DNA of 64,000 nt from Ideonella sp. (GTDB lineage: Bacteria > Pseudomonadota > Gammaproteobacteria > Burkholderiales > Burkholderiaceae_C). Of this stretch, positions 8,310 to 18,153 are shown one piece after another. The position numbers and the translations under genes are program-made. Positions within the stretch are counted from its first letter, which is position 1; each line of letters starts with the position of its first letter. The stretch is from positions 248,001-312,000 of the forward strand of contig JADKIA010000028.1 in the NCBI GenBank assembly GCA_016721465.1. Reading direction: 5' to 3'. The notes under the pieces are model-generated. The model saw only the letters and a list, made by a program, of their open reading frames with translations, did not search any database and was not told where the DNA came from.

Positions 8310-9740
8310 TCAGCGGCGTTGGAAATCGGGGGACATCAACAGCAGGGCCAAGGCCTGCGATGGGTCGGCCGCGCGCTCGAGCTGTTGGCGCGTGGCGGCG
8401 CTCAATCGGGGCCCCAGGCTGGCCTGGGCCAATTGGCGCGCATCGACACCCGGCCCCAGGCGATCGGCCACGCGGCTGGCCCATTCCACGCGTTGCCACA
8501 GCGCTTCAGGCCCCAGCCATTCCTCGGCACGATCCGGCCAGCCCGCGGGCGAGGGCGCGGCGTGCAGGCGTTGGCCCATGGCCCCGATGCCGGCATCGGG
8601 CACACGCGCCACCACGCGCTCGCCCTGGCGCAGCAGGCGGGCGGTGGACACGACGAATTCCTCCGGGGTCTTGAGCTTGGTGGCTGCCGGTTCCCAGGCC
8701 TCGGGGGCGTCGATCAGCGCCGTGTACAGCGTGGGCAGGTGCCCATCAGACTGAATGAAGGCGTCGGCCAGGCGATTGACCAGCCCGGGCGGTGGATCGT
8801 CGGCGACGAAGTGGCGCGCCAGCTTGGTGGCGATGTGGCGGGACGTGCTGGGGTGGCGGGCCAGGTCGGTCAGCACGGCATCCAGGGCCTGGGGGCCTTC
8901 GGCATAGCGCTTGCTCAGAACGACCTTGTCACCAGGTTCATGCCAGTTGGGCTCGAACGCGGGGCGGGCCGCGGCCTCGCCGGGCCCGCGCCATCCGGTG
9001 AGCACGGCGGCCAACGCGGTGACATCGGCCTGTGCGTAGCCGCCCCAGGGGCCATGCCGGCCACCGGCATGCGCCGCGCCCAGCGTGTGCAACTCCAGCA
9101 CCTCGCGGGCCAGGTTTTCATTCAGGCCGCTCAGGCGTGGCGCCATCGGGTCGTTGGCCTCGCGTCGCCTGGCCAGGCGTTGCACGATCAGCGAATGTGG
9201 TCCGGCGGAGGCCTGGTTGTCCAGATAGCGAAGCATCGCCGCATGCGTGGTGCTGGCGCGCAGCAGGTCCACGAAGCGCCCGGCGATGTGGGGCCGTATG
9301 GCTTCGCGCTCGAAGGCGCCGACCAGGCCGCGGGTGGTGCCCTTGAGCACCGTGACCGTGAAGTGATTGCTCCAGAACATGGCCAGCCGCTCGGCAAACG
9401 GACGCTGCGTGCTGGCCGCCGTGGCCAGGCGGGCGCGGATGTCGCCCTGCACCAGTTCGCGCAACTCGTCGCGGCTGGCCATGGCACCGGGCGTTGCCGC
9501 CGCGTTGTCGGGCCCGCCGGCTGGGGCCGAGGCGGTGCCCACGGTCGAAGCCAGTCGTTGGCGCGCCCGGACCTGGGCATGCAGGCCATCGGCCACCCCT
9601 GGCAAGTTGCTGCCTTGGGCATCGGCGGCGCCGACCTGCCGCTTGAGCCAGTCTGACGGGTCGGTGCCCACCACGGCCAGATCGGCCTCGCCGAGACCGA
9701 AGCGGTGGGCGGCAATCGCGGCGTGGCTGGCAACGGACAT
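8310..9740 (-). CDS. DUF1800 family protein
   Basis: 476 residues. It opens MSVASHAAIAAHRFGLGE, the usual DUF1800 beginning (an AxRFGxG motif), and contains RLAMFWSNHFTV and NENLAREVLELHTLG, which are hallmark family segments. The chosen start has a strong GAGGAGAT ribosome-binding site 10 bases upstream; the frame extends 17 codons further without support. The function is unknown. The gene is co-transcribed with the DUF1501 gene that follows. Confidence 0.88.
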   Translation of the reverse strand: MSVASHAAIAAHRFGLGEADLAVVGTDPSDWLKRQVGAADAQGSNLPGVADGLHAQVRARQRLASTVGTASAPAGGPDNAAATPGAMASRDELRELVQGDIRARLATAASTQRPFAERLAMFWSNHFTVTVLKGTTRGLVGAFEREAIRPHIAGRFVDLLRASTTHAAMLRYLDNQASAGPHSLIVQRLARRREANDPMAPRLSGLNENLAREVLELHTLGAAHAGGRHGPWGGYAQADVTALAAVLTGWRGPGEAAARPAFEPNWHEPGDKVVLSKRYAEGPQALDAVLTDLARHPSTSRHIATKLARHFVADDPPPGLVNRLADAFIQSDGHLPTLYTALIDAPEAWEPAATKLKTPEEFVVSTARLLRQGERVVARVPDAGIGAMGQRLHAAPSPAGWPDRAEEWLGPEALWQRVEWASRVADRLGPGVDARQLAQASLGPRLSAATRQQLERAADPSQALALLLMSPDFQRR

Positions 9741-9773
9741 GGCAGGGATCTCCTCGACGCTGATGCTCCACCA

Positions 9774-9810
9774 AGAACAACGGCCTGCCAACCCCAGGGT
9801 TGGCAGGCCG
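9774..9810 (-). terminator. Rho-independent terminator of the tolC-like gene
   Basis: A perfect 13-bp inverted repeat (CGGCCTGCCAACC / GGTTGGCAGGCCG) with a 4-base loop occupies 9781-9810. On the minus strand it is followed by TTGTTCTT. It lies 38 bases beyond the stop of the outer-membrane channel gene. Confidence 0.8.
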
Positions 9811-9847
9811 CGCGCAAAGTTGGGTGAAGTGGCTTGGCGGGCCGGGA

Positions 9848-11218
9848 TTAGCGGGCCAACAGGGCGTCCACCGCCAGCACGTCCTGCGGTGCCAGCTGGC
9901 CCGAAGCCAGGCGCAGCCGCAGGTTGGCCAGGATCACGTCGTAGCGCGCCTTGGCCAGGTCACGCTGGGTCTGGAACAGCTGGGTCTGCGCGTTGAGCAC
10001 ATCCAGGTTCACCCGGACGCCGACCTTGTAGCCCAGCTGAGTGGCCTCGAGCGCCAGCTTGGCCGATGATTCGGCCGCCTCCAGCGCCTTCACCTGGGCC
10101 AGGCCGGAGTTGAAACCGAAGAATGCCGTGCGTGTGTCTTGCGCGGCCTTGCGTCGAGCCGCTTCCAGATCGTTGCGCGCCCGCTCGCGCAAGGCCACGG
10201 TCTCCTTGACCTTGTTGTCGTTGAAGCCGCCGCTGTACAAGGGCAGGCTGAGGCTGACGCCAATGGTGCTGTTGTTGCCATTGCCCGACGACGAGAAGGG
10301 CACGGCCGAGGCGGCCGTCGCGGCGCTGCCGTTGATCGAGGTGTGGTTCACCCCGACACTGCCGGACAGGCCGACGGTGGGCAGGTCGGCCGCCTTGGCC
10401 TTGTCGATGTCCAGGCCGGCCACGTCGAAGTCGATCTGCGCCTTGCGCACGCTGGGCGCGTTGGCGCTGAAGGCCAGCCAGGCGCCATCGTCCGAGGGCT
10501 GAGGCGTGGGCAGCACCACGGGCAGTGCCAGTCCCTTGGGCTCGACGCCGGTGCGGCCGACCAGCTGGTCCAGGTTGAGTTTCTTCACGCTCAGGTCGTT
10601 CTCGGCGGCCAACTCCTGAGCCACCGCCAGGTCGTACTTGGCCTGCGCCTCGCGGGTGTCGGTGATGGTGGTGGTGCCGACCTCGAAATTGCGCTTGGCC
10701 GAGGCCAACTGTTCGGCGATGGCCTTCTTGTTGGCCTGGGTGGTGTTGAGCACCTCGCGGGCCGTGAGCACGTCGAAGTAAGCCTGCGACAGGCGCACGA
10801 TCAGGTCCTGCTCAGCGCCTTGGAGCAGCGCCTGCATGGTGTCCAGGCCGCGAGCGGCTCGGCTGATCGTGATGTCGTTGGCGCGGTTGTAGAGCGAATA
10901 CTGCAGGTTCAGCCCAACCTGTTCGGTCAGGGCATGGCTGCTGCGCGTGGACGAATAGGGCGTGTTCGAATTGGATTGAGTGCCCCCCACGGCCAGGCCG
11001 AGGCTGGGACGGTTTGCAGCGCGGGCCTGTTCCACCGCATAGGGGGTGGAATCAGCCTGGGCGCGCACCGCCAGATAGGCCGCGTCGTAGTTGCGTGCCG
11101 CGTCGTACAGCTCCGACAGGCGCTGTGCCTGGGCCGCGCCGGCGCTGAAGCACAGGGCCAGCACGGAAGCCAGGACGCGCAGGCGAGGTGACGACGTGTT
11201 CGAGGGCTTCGTGGGCAT
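9848..11218 (-). CDS. tolC: TolC-family outer membrane channel protein
   Basis: 456 residues. A signal peptide ends at GAAQAQ (about residue 31), followed by LSELYDAARNYDAAYLAVRAQ, the typical TolC opening. Two repeats of long helical segments and strands follow, including VRLSQAYFDVLTARE and a C-terminal YKVGVRVNLDVLNAQTQLF. It forms the outer-membrane duct for type I secretion or RND efflux. The start has AAGGACA upstream. The nearby RND system at 12-16.5 kb lacks its own channel and could use this one; pcm lies between them. Confidence 0.92.
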   Translation of the reverse strand: MPTKPSNTSSPRLRVLASVLALCFSAGAAQAQRLSELYDAARNYDAAYLAVRAQADSTPYAVEQARAANRPSLGLAVGGTQSNSNTPYSSTRSSHALTEQVGLNLQYSLYNRANDITISRAARGLDTMQALLQGAEQDLIVRLSQAYFDVLTAREVLNTTQANKKAIAEQLASAKRNFEVGTTTITDTREAQAKYDLAVAQELAAENDLSVKKLNLDQLVGRTGVEPKGLALPVVLPTPQPSDDGAWLAFSANAPSVRKAQIDFDVAGLDIDKAKAADLPTVGLSGSVGVNHTSINGSAATAASAVPFSSSGNGNNSTIGVSLSLPLYSGGFNDNKVKETVALRERARNDLEAARRKAAQDTRTAFFGFNSGLAQVKALEAAESSAKLALEATQLGYKVGVRVNLDVLNAQTQLFQTQRDLAKARYDVILANLRLRLASGQLAPQDVLAVDALLAR

Positions 11219-11398
11219 GGGCAAGGTGTCCTTGGTTTGAAGGCAGGGAATCGGGTTCAGTGGGCTGGCCGATGCGCATCGATCAGGCGCAACCAGGCAT
11301 CGGTGCAAGCTGGCGCGTTGTACGCGCTCGCGGCAGCACGCCACAACACCAATGCGACGCACTGCGGGCAGCGCATGCCGGGATGCGTTGGCATGGGA

Positions 11399-12052
11399 TC
11401 AGAAGCGGAAGGCGCCCCGTTCGGCAAAGCCATCGAGGCGCGGTGCGACGGTATCAAACAGCTCCTCGGTCTTGAAGCTGCGCTCGCCCAGCCGGGTGAC
11501 GCGCACGGCGCGCATCATCGGCTCGTCGCCGACGATGGCCAGCAATCGGCCACCGGGCTTGAGCTGGTCGAGCAGGGTCTGCGGCACCTCCGGCACCGAG
11601 CCGGACAGCATGATCACGTCGAACGGCGCCTCAGCCGGCAGGCCGCCCGAGCCGTCCATTTCGCGCACGGTGACGTTGGACACACCGGCGCGCCTGAGGT
11701 GCTCGACGGCCAGTTTGGCCAGGTGGCCGCGGCGTTCCAGGGTGATCACGCTGCGGGCCTTGTGCGACATCAGCGCGGCCATGAAACCCGAACCCGTGCC
11801 CACTTCCAGCACGGTCTCGTGCCGGTGCAGCTGGGCTTCCTGCAGCAGGCGGGCCTCGACGCGCGGGAACAGCATGCTCTGCCCGTCGCCCAGCGGCACC
11901 TCGGTGTCCACGAAGGCCAACGCCCGGTAGGCTGCGGGCACGAAGTCCTCGCGCTTGACGATGGCCAGCAGGGACAGCACCCCGGCATCCAGCACATCCC
12001 AGGGGCGGATCTGCTGCTCGATCATGTTGAAGCGGGCTTGTTCGACGTTCAT
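11399..12052 (-). CDS. pcm: Protein-L-isoaspartate O-methyltransferase
   Basis: 217 residues. A Rossmann-type SAM-binding motif (VLEVGTGSGFMAALMS) is centred near residue 85, and the family's N-terminal FNMIEQQIRPWDVLD and GDGQSMLFP segments are present. In the classical enzyme the latter is G-x-x-Q-T-I-S-x-P, so this belongs to the divergent betaproteobacterial form. It methylates isoaspartyl residues in damaged proteins using SAM. It is followed by about 180 bases without a gene and then the tolC-like gene, a common neighbour order in related bacteria. Confidence 0.85.
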   Translation of the reverse strand: MNVEQARFNMIEQQIRPWDVLDAGVLSLLAIVKREDFVPAAYRALAFVDTEVPLGDGQSMLFPRVEARLLQEAQLHRHETVLEVGTGSGFMAALMSHKARSVITLERRGHLAKLAVEHLRRAGVSNVTVREMDGSGGLPAEAPFDVIMLSGSVPEVPQTLLDQLKPGGRLLAIVGDEPMMRAVRVTRLGERSFKTEELFDTVAPRLDGFAERGAFRF

Positions 12053-12098
12053 GGCTCGAATCCTGTGGAGGGGAGTGGGCTGCGGGAAAACGCGAATT

Positions 12099-15000
12099 CT
12101 ATTTCGCGACCATGACCTTGGGCTTGCGCTTGAACAGGCGGCGCGCCCACTGACCCAGGTCGTCGAGCCAGCAGTACACCACGGGCACCACCACCAGGGT
12201 CATCACCGACGAGGTGATCACCCCGCCGATCACCGCCTGGCCCATGGGCGCGCGTTGCTCGGAGCCTTCGGACAATGCCAAGGCCAGCGGCAGCATGCCG
12301 AAGATCATGGCCAGCGTGGTCATCAGGATCGGCCGCAGCCGCACCCTGGCGGCGCGCAGCAGCGCCGCGCTGCGCTCCAGGCCATCGTGCTGGCCGCGCA
12401 GCGCGAAATCGATCAGCAGGATGGCGTTCTTGGTCACCAGGCCCATCAGCATCACGATGCCGATGATGGAAAACATGTTGATCGTGCTGCGCCAGACCAG
12501 CAGTGCCGCCACCACCCCGATCATCGTGAGCGGCAGCGAGGACATCAGCGCGATCGGCTGCAGGTAGCTGCGGAACTGCGAGGCCAGGATCATGTAGATG
12601 AAGACCACGCCCATGGCCAATGCCTGCACGGCGTAGCCAGCGGACTCTTCCATGTCCTTGGTCGAACCGCCGAAGCGGTAGGCGTAGCCCGGTGGCAGCG
12701 GCGTGTCGGCCAGCACCGTGCGCACATCGGCCGAGACCTCACCCAGCGAGCGCAGCGAGGTGTTGGCGGTGAGTTCGGATTCGCGGCTCAGGTCGCGCCG
12801 GTTGATCTGGTTGGGGCCCAGACCCGCGCGCACCGAGGCCACCTGCGACAGACGCACATTGCGCATGCTGCCGTCGGTGTTGCTGCCAGCCAGCAGACTC
12901 AGGCGCGACAGATCGTCCGGGCCCACGCGCGCTCGCCAGGGCCCAGGCGCACCTTGACGTCGTAGTTCTGGTCGTCGCTGGCGCGCCAGTCGCCCACGGT
13001 CTGACCTGCCACCAGGGCGCGCAGGGCATTGGTGATGCTGCCCACCGACAGCCCCAGGTCGGAGGCTGCCTCGCGTTTCACGTCGATGGACACGGTGGGC
13101 TTGGGCGGCTTCATGCTGGTGTCCAGATCGACCAGGCCCGGGATCTGGCGCAACCGCGGCATCAACGTGTCGGTGAGGCGCTGCAGCTCGCCCAGGTCCG
13201 GCCCCTGGATCGACAGCGAGATCGACTTGGAGCCACCCACCGAATCACTCAATCCGGCTTGGGTCACGGTGATGCCGGCCACCTGCGCGAGGCGCTGGCG
13301 CAGCGGCACGGACATCTCGTCCACGCTGCGCGTGCGGTCCTTTCGGTCCACCAGGCGCACCAGGATGCTGACGTAGTTGCGTCCCTGGGCCTGTCCGGAA
13401 TTGATCGTGGCCAACGTATAGCGCACCTCGGGCATGGCGCGCAGGATGGCGTCGACCTGGCGCGCGCGTGCCTCGGTGGTTTCCAGCGAAGAGCCCACTG
13501 GGGTGTAGAAATTGAGCTGCGTTTCGGAGAAGTCGGCCTTCGGCACGAACTCGGTGCCCACGAAACGCACCAGCGCAAAGGCCACGCCCAGCGTGGACAG
13601 CGCCAGCACCACGGTGAGCAGCTTGTGGCGCAGCGACCAGCCCAACGCGGCCACGTAGCCATCGCCCAGGTGGTGCGAGGCACGGTCCACCCAGTGCGTC
13701 AGGCGTCCCAGCGTGTGGTCGTAGAAACCTTGCGGCACCCAGGGCTTGCCATCGCGGTCGATGGCCGGGTCGTGCCAGACCGAACTGAGCATGGGGTCGA
13801 GCGTGAAACTCACGAACATCGAGATCAGCACCGCCGAGACGATGGTGATGCCGAACTCGTGGAAGAACTTGCCGATGATGCCGCCCATGAAGCCGATGGG
13901 CAGGAACACCGCCACGATGGACAGCGTGGTGGCGAGCACGGCCAGGCCGATCTCGCTGGTGCCGTCGGTGGCCGCGTCGTGCGCACTCTTGCCCATCTGC
14001 ACATGGCGCACGATGTTCTCGCGCACCACGATCGCGTCGTCGATCAGCAGGCCCACGCACAGGCTCATGGCCATCAGCGTGATCATGTTGATCGAGAAGC
14101 CGAACATCTTCATGAACAGGAAGGTGCCGATCAGCGAAATCGGCAGCGTCAGCCCGGTGATGATCGTGGAGCGCCAGCTGTTGAGGAACAGGAAGACGAT
14201 GCCGATGGTGAGCAGCGCGCCCTCGAACAGCGTGCGTTTGACGTTGGCCACCGAGACGCGGATCGAACGCGAGTTGTCGCGCACCACCTCCAGCGCCATG
14301 CCCTTGGGCAATTGCGGGCGCAGCTGCTCCACCACCTTCATCAGGCCATCGACCACGTCGATGGTGTTTTCGCCCTGGCTCTTCAGCACGGTGATGGCCA
14401 GCGTGCGCTGGCCGTTGTACAGCGCCAGGCTTTCGATCTCTTCCGGGCCATCGACGATGTCGGCCACCTGCGACAAGCGCACCGGCTGCGCGCCGGTGGC
14501 GGCCGAGCCGCGGCGCGCCACGATCAGCGTGCCGAAGTCCTCGGGGCGCTTCACGCGGCCCTCGATCTGCACCAGCCGCTCCGATTCGCGCGAGCGCAGC
14601 GAGCCGGCGGGCAGGTTCTGGTTTTCGCTGCGCACGGCGGCCATCACCTGGTCCACGCCCACGCCGAAGGCCTCCATGGCATTGGGTTTGAGGTAGATGT
14701 TGATCTCGCGCTTGACGCCGCCCACCAGCGCGGCCGCACCGACCCCACGCACGTTCTCGATCCGCTTCTTCACCACCTGGTCGGCGTAGGTGGTCAGGTC
14801 CTGCACGCTGCGCGAACCGTCGGGCGAGGTCAGGGCCAGCGAGAACACCGGCGCACTGGCCGGGTCGAAGCGCGAGACGCGCGGCTCCTTTACCTCGTCG
14901 CGAAAGGCGGCCTTGATGACCGAGAGCTTCTCGCGCACGTCGTCGGCGGCCTTGCGTCCGTCGACCTCCAGGTTGAACTGGACGATGACCACCGACACGC

Positions 15001-15259
15001 TCTCGTAGCTGCGTGAATACAGCTGGTTGATGCCGGCGATGGTGTTGACGGACTCCTCGACCTTCTTGGTGACCTCGGCCTCCACCACCTCGGGCGAGGC
15101 ACCGGGGTAGTCCACCTGCACCACCACCACGGGGAAGTCGATGTCGGGAAACTGGTCGACCTTGAGCCGGCCGTACGAGAACAGGCCCAGCACGACGAAG
15201 GCCATCATGACCATCACGGCCATGACGGGGTTGGCGATGGAAACGCGGGTGAACCACAT
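12099..15259 (-). pseudogene. Efflux RND transporter permease (AcrB/MdtB type), split by a frameshift
   Basis: Two frames together encode one RND permease. Frame 1 (15259 down to about 12930) gives the N-terminal 776 or so residues, with the first TM helix, porter domains and the helix 2-6 bundle (GLLIDDAIVVRENIVRH). Frame 2 (about 12930 to 12099) gives the rest, with TM helices 7-12 (GLVTKNAILLIDFA, VIGGVITSSVMT). The switch lies within 12922-12936 in a GCGCGCG run. Restoring one base gives a 1053-residue protein, the normal size. The flanking protein sequence is otherwise well conserved, so a sequencing error or a very recent mutation is as likely as decay. It is downstream of tetR and the adaptor in one operon. 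Confidence 0.85.
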
Positions 15260-15281
15260 GGCGTGCGGGGCTGGCGGCCGT

Positions 15282-16484
15282 TCAGCGGGACGCCGCTGCT
15301 GCGGGGCTGCTTGCCGCCACGGCGCTGGCAGGGGGCTTGATGGCGTTGGCGCGCGTCGCGGCGGTCACGCGAACGGCCACTCCGGCCGGCACCACGCCGG
15401 TGCTGCCGGACAGCACCTGGTCGCCGTCGGCCAGGCCCTGCAGCACCTCGACCACATCGGTGGTGCCGCTCTTGCCAACGGTGCCGAGCGTGAGCGTCAC
15501 GCGTTCGGTTCGCCCTTGGTTCACTCGAATCGCATAGGGCTTGGCCTGGTCCGTGCGCACCGCCGACAGGGGCAGTTGCAGGGTGTTGCGGCGCTCCAGC
15601 TCGATCCACCCGCGGGTGAACAGGCCCTGGCGCAGCATCGGGTGCGGCTGCAGCGCGAGGTAGGCCGCCACCGTGCGCGACCCGGCCTGGGCGCTGGGGT
15701 TGATGCGCGCCACGCGGGCCTCCAGCGCCTGGTTGCTGCCGTCGATGGCGAGCCGGGCAACTTGGCCCACACGCAGCTGGGCGAGGTCATCGGGCGGCAC
15801 GGCCGCTTCCAGTTCCAGCTTGGACAGATCCACGATCTCCAGCAGTCGGGCGTCGATGGCCAGGCGCTCGCCGGGTTGCACCAAGCGTTGGGAAATCTGC
15901 CCGCTGATGGGCGCCACCAGCGTGGTGTCGACCCGGGCCTTGCGTGCCAGTTCTTCGGCCGCCTTGTTGGCCAACCAGGTGGCACGGGCGGCGGCTTCGC
16001 TGGAGGCGGTGCTCTCCAAGGCGGTTGGTGAGATGAAGCCCTGCGCCACCAGGGCCTTGTTGTTGGCCAGCTGGCGCTCGGCGATGTCGAGCTGTGCCTT
16101 GGCGGCCTGGGTCTGTTGTTCGGCCTGGCGCAGGCGCCAGTCGAACTCGGTGGTATCGAGCTGCGCCAGCACCTGGCCGGCCTGCACGGTGTCGCCTTCG
16201 CGCACCGACATGCTCTTCAATTCGGCCGCCACCTTGGCCTTGACGAAGGCACTGTTCACGGCTTTGAGGCTGCCAGACACCTCGATGCCGCGGGTCAGCT
16301 CGCCGCGAGCGATGCGCAGCAGGTCGATGTCGGCGACTTCGAGCGTCTGTTCGGTGGGCGCCGAGGCCGCCAAGCTGGGCATCGTGCCGGTGGACGCCTG
16401 GCGACTCTTCAGCCATCGGCCGCCCAGCATCAGCAAGGCCGCCACGGCGACCACGATCAAGGACCAACGCACCCAGTTTTTCAT
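15282..16484 (-). CDS. Efflux RND transporter periplasmic adaptor subunit (membrane fusion protein)
   Basis: 400 residues. An N-terminal membrane anchor (residues 5-22) precedes a barrel-sandwich (lipoyl) domain, with the halves at VKAKVAAELKSMSVREGD and VDTTLVAPISGQIS. A coiled-coil hairpin (about 110-170) separates the halves, and a beta-barrel domain follows. The tail is alanine-rich. It should bridge the inner-membrane permease to an outer-membrane channel. It starts 5 bases after tetR, and its stop lies 22 bases before the permease start, so the three genes form one operon. Confidence 0.92.
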   Translation of the reverse strand: MKNWVRWSLIVVAVAALLMLGGRWLKSRQASTGTMPSLAASAPTEQTLEVADIDLLRIARGELTRGIEVSGSLKAVNSAFVKAKVAAELKSMSVREGDTVQAGQVLAQLDTTEFDWRLRQAEQQTQAAKAQLDIAERQLANNKALVAQGFISPTALESTASSEAAARATWLANKAAEELARKARVDTTLVAPISGQISQRLVQPGERLAIDARLLEIVDLSKLELEAAVPPDDLAQLRVGQVARLAIDGSNQALEARVARINPSAQAGSRTVAAYLALQPHPMLRQGLFTRGWIELERRNTLQLPLSAVRTDQAKPYAIRVNQGRTERVTLTLGTVGKSGTTDVVEVLQGLADGDQVLSGSTGVVPAGVAVRVTAATRANAIKPPASAVAASSPAAAASR

Positions 16485-16489
16485 CGGAA

Positions 16490-17158
16490 TCAGATCTTGC
16501 GGCGAAGGGGTGCAGGTCGCACCGGTGGTTGGCACAGCCCATCGAGCACCAGATCGATGTGTTGACGGATGAACAGGTGGCCGTCGATGTCGGGTGCACC
16601 GTGCATGCAGGCGCCCAGGGAGTGCTTGTGCAGGCACAGCATGATCAGCGGAAACAGCAGCGAATGCACCGCCGCATCCACCGGCACCGGCCTGAACTCC
16701 CCGCTGTCGATACCATGGCGCAGCACCTTGCCCAGCACCTCGTGGGCACGGGCCACCACCTCGCGCTGGTAGTAGTCGGCAATCTCCGGGAAGTTGCGCA
16801 CCTCGGTGATCACGAGCTTGAACACGCCCGCGGCCGGGCTGTCATACAACTGGGTCCACCAATCGACGAGCATGCCGCGCAGCAACGCGGCGGTGTCGCC
16901 ATCGTGCACGGCGGCCAGGGCCGCACCTTCGGCGATGCGCTCGGACAGCTGCTGGGCGATCACCGCCTTGAGCAAATCTTCCTTGCTCGGGAAATAGAGG
17001 TACAGCGTGCCTTTGGACACCCCGGCCCGCAGCGCCACCTCATCGGTGCGGGTGGCCGCGAAGCCCTTTTCGACGAACAAGGCCATGGCCGCATCGAGCA
17101 GCTCTTGCGGGCGTGCGTCCTTGCGTCGGCGGCGGTGGTGGGGATCGATGTCGATCAT
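16490..17158 (-). CDS. TetR/AcrR-family transcriptional regulator
   Basis: 222 residues. The N-terminal helix-turn-helix (about 17-63) contains AALRAGVSKGTLYLYFPSKEDL-like sequence (here VALRAGVSKGTLYLYF, then PSKEDL), typical of TetR repressors. The C-terminal part is the variable ligand-binding domain. It is the first gene of the adaptor-permease operon and is expected to repress it until an efflux substrate binds. A matching palindromic operator lies 54 bases upstream (17212-17235). Confidence 0.93.
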   Translation of the reverse strand: MIDIDPHHRRRRKDARPQELLDAAMALFVEKGFAATRTDEVALRAGVSKGTLYLYFPSKEDLLKAVIAQQLSERIAEGAALAAVHDGDTAALLRGMLVDWWTQLYDSPAAGVFKLVITEVRNFPEIADYYQREVVARAHEVLGKVLRHGIDSGEFRPVPVDAAVHSLLFPLIMLCLHKHSLGACMHGAPDIDGHLFIRQHIDLVLDGLCQPPVRPAPLRRKI

Positions 17159-17211
17159 GCAGGGTCGGGTGGCACGGCGTTCGGCCAGGGGCGACGCACG
17201 GCGGAAGCGGA

Positions 17212-17235
17212 ATTAATGACTTTCTGGTCAGTAAT
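17212..17235. promoter_or_regulatory. Probable TetR operator between tetR and uppP
   Basis: ATTAATGAC-TTTCTG-GTCAGTAAT is a palindrome whose arms match at 8 of 9 positions. Its size (24 bp) and position in the intergenic region of a TetR regulator are typical of this family's operators. A second GGTCAG/CTGACC pairing (17225-17251) shares its right arm. Confidence 0.6.
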
Positions 17236-17300
17236 GTAATCGATCTGACCATCGGGCGCAGCTATGATCCGCCGCTTTGCCGAGTGGTCGAGGGGATGGC

Positions 17301-18125
17301 GTGGACGCTGTGTTGCTGTTGAAGGCCGCCATCATGGGCGTGGTCGAGGGATTGACGGAATTCCTGCCCGTCTCGTCCACGGGCCACCTGATCCTGGCCG
17401 GGTCCTTGCTGGACTTCGCCGATGCCAAGGCCAAGGTGTTCGACATCGCCATCCAGACCGGTGCCATCTTTGCCGTCGTACTGGTGTTCTGGGACCGCCT
17501 GCGCAGCGCGGTGGTCAACCTGCCCACCAGTGGTCGTGCCCGGCGCTTCGTCGGCAACGTGGCCATCGCCTTCGTGCCCGCCGTCGTGCTGGGCCTGTTG
17601 TTCGGCAAGGCGATCAAGGCGCACCTGTTCACTGCGCCGGTGGTGGCCACCACGTTCATCGTGGGCGGCCTGATCATCCTTTGGGCCGAGCGTCGCCCGG
17701 CATCGGCGGTGCGCATCCGCACCATCCACGAGATGACGCCGATGGACGCCTTGAAGGTGGGCCTGGTGCAGTGCCTGGCGATGATCCCGGGCACCAGCCG
17801 CTCGGGGGCCACGATCATCGGCGGCATGCTGCTGGGCTTGTCGAGGCAGGTGGCCACCGATTTCAGCTTCTTCCTCGCCATCCCCACGCTGATCGGTGCC
17901 GGCGTCTACTCCCTGTACAAGGAACGCGCCCTGCTGCACGCCAGCGATGCGCCAGTCTTCGCCGTGGGGTTCGTGGTCTCGTTCTTCGCGGCCTGGGTCT
18001 GCGTGCGCTGGTTGCTGCGCTACATCGCCACGCACGACTTCGTGCCCTTTGCCTGGTACCGCATTGCCTTTGGCCTGGTGGTGCTGGCCACGGCCTGGAC
18101 CGGCGTGGTGACCTGGGCGGACTGA
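17301..18125 (+). CDS. uppP: Undecaprenyl-diphosphatase (BacA/UppP)
   Basis: 274 residues and strongly hydrophobic, with about eight membrane segments. Both active-site signatures are present: EGLTEFLPVSSTGHL near residue 17 and PGTSRSGATIIGG near 165. It dephosphorylates undecaprenyl diphosphate so that the carrier lipid can be reused in peptidoglycan and LPS O-antigen synthesis, and it confers bacitracin tolerance. GTG at 17301 is preferred (AGGGGATG just upstream) over a TTG eight codons earlier. A TATGAT -10-like element lies at 17263-17268. Confidence 0.94.
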   Translation: MDAVLLLKAAIMGVVEGLTEFLPVSSTGHLILAGSLLDFADAKAKVFDIAIQTGAIFAVVLVFWDRLRSAVVNLPTSGRARRFVGNVAIAFVPAVVLGLLFGKAIKAHLFTAPVVATTFIVGGLIILWAERRPASAVRIRTIHEMTPMDALKVGLVQCLAMIPGTSRSGATIIGGMLLGLSRQVATDFSFFLAIPTLIGAGVYSLYKERALLHASDAPVFAVGFVVSFFAAWVCVRWLLRYIATHDFVPFAWYRIAFGLVVLATAWTGVVTWAD

Positions 18126-18153
18126 TCGCCCGGGCCCCTGCGCCTCGGCGCGC

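Noticed and set aside
11219..11398. Possible rhodanese remnant between tolC and pcm
   Set aside because: Related genomes often carry a rhodanese gene here, but translation of this gap shows no rhodanese motif, so no gene or remnant can be supported.
17277..17300. TTG at 17277 as the uppP start
   Set aside because: GTG at 17301 follows a purine-rich AGGGGATG and gives the normal family length; TTG would add eight residues of no known value.
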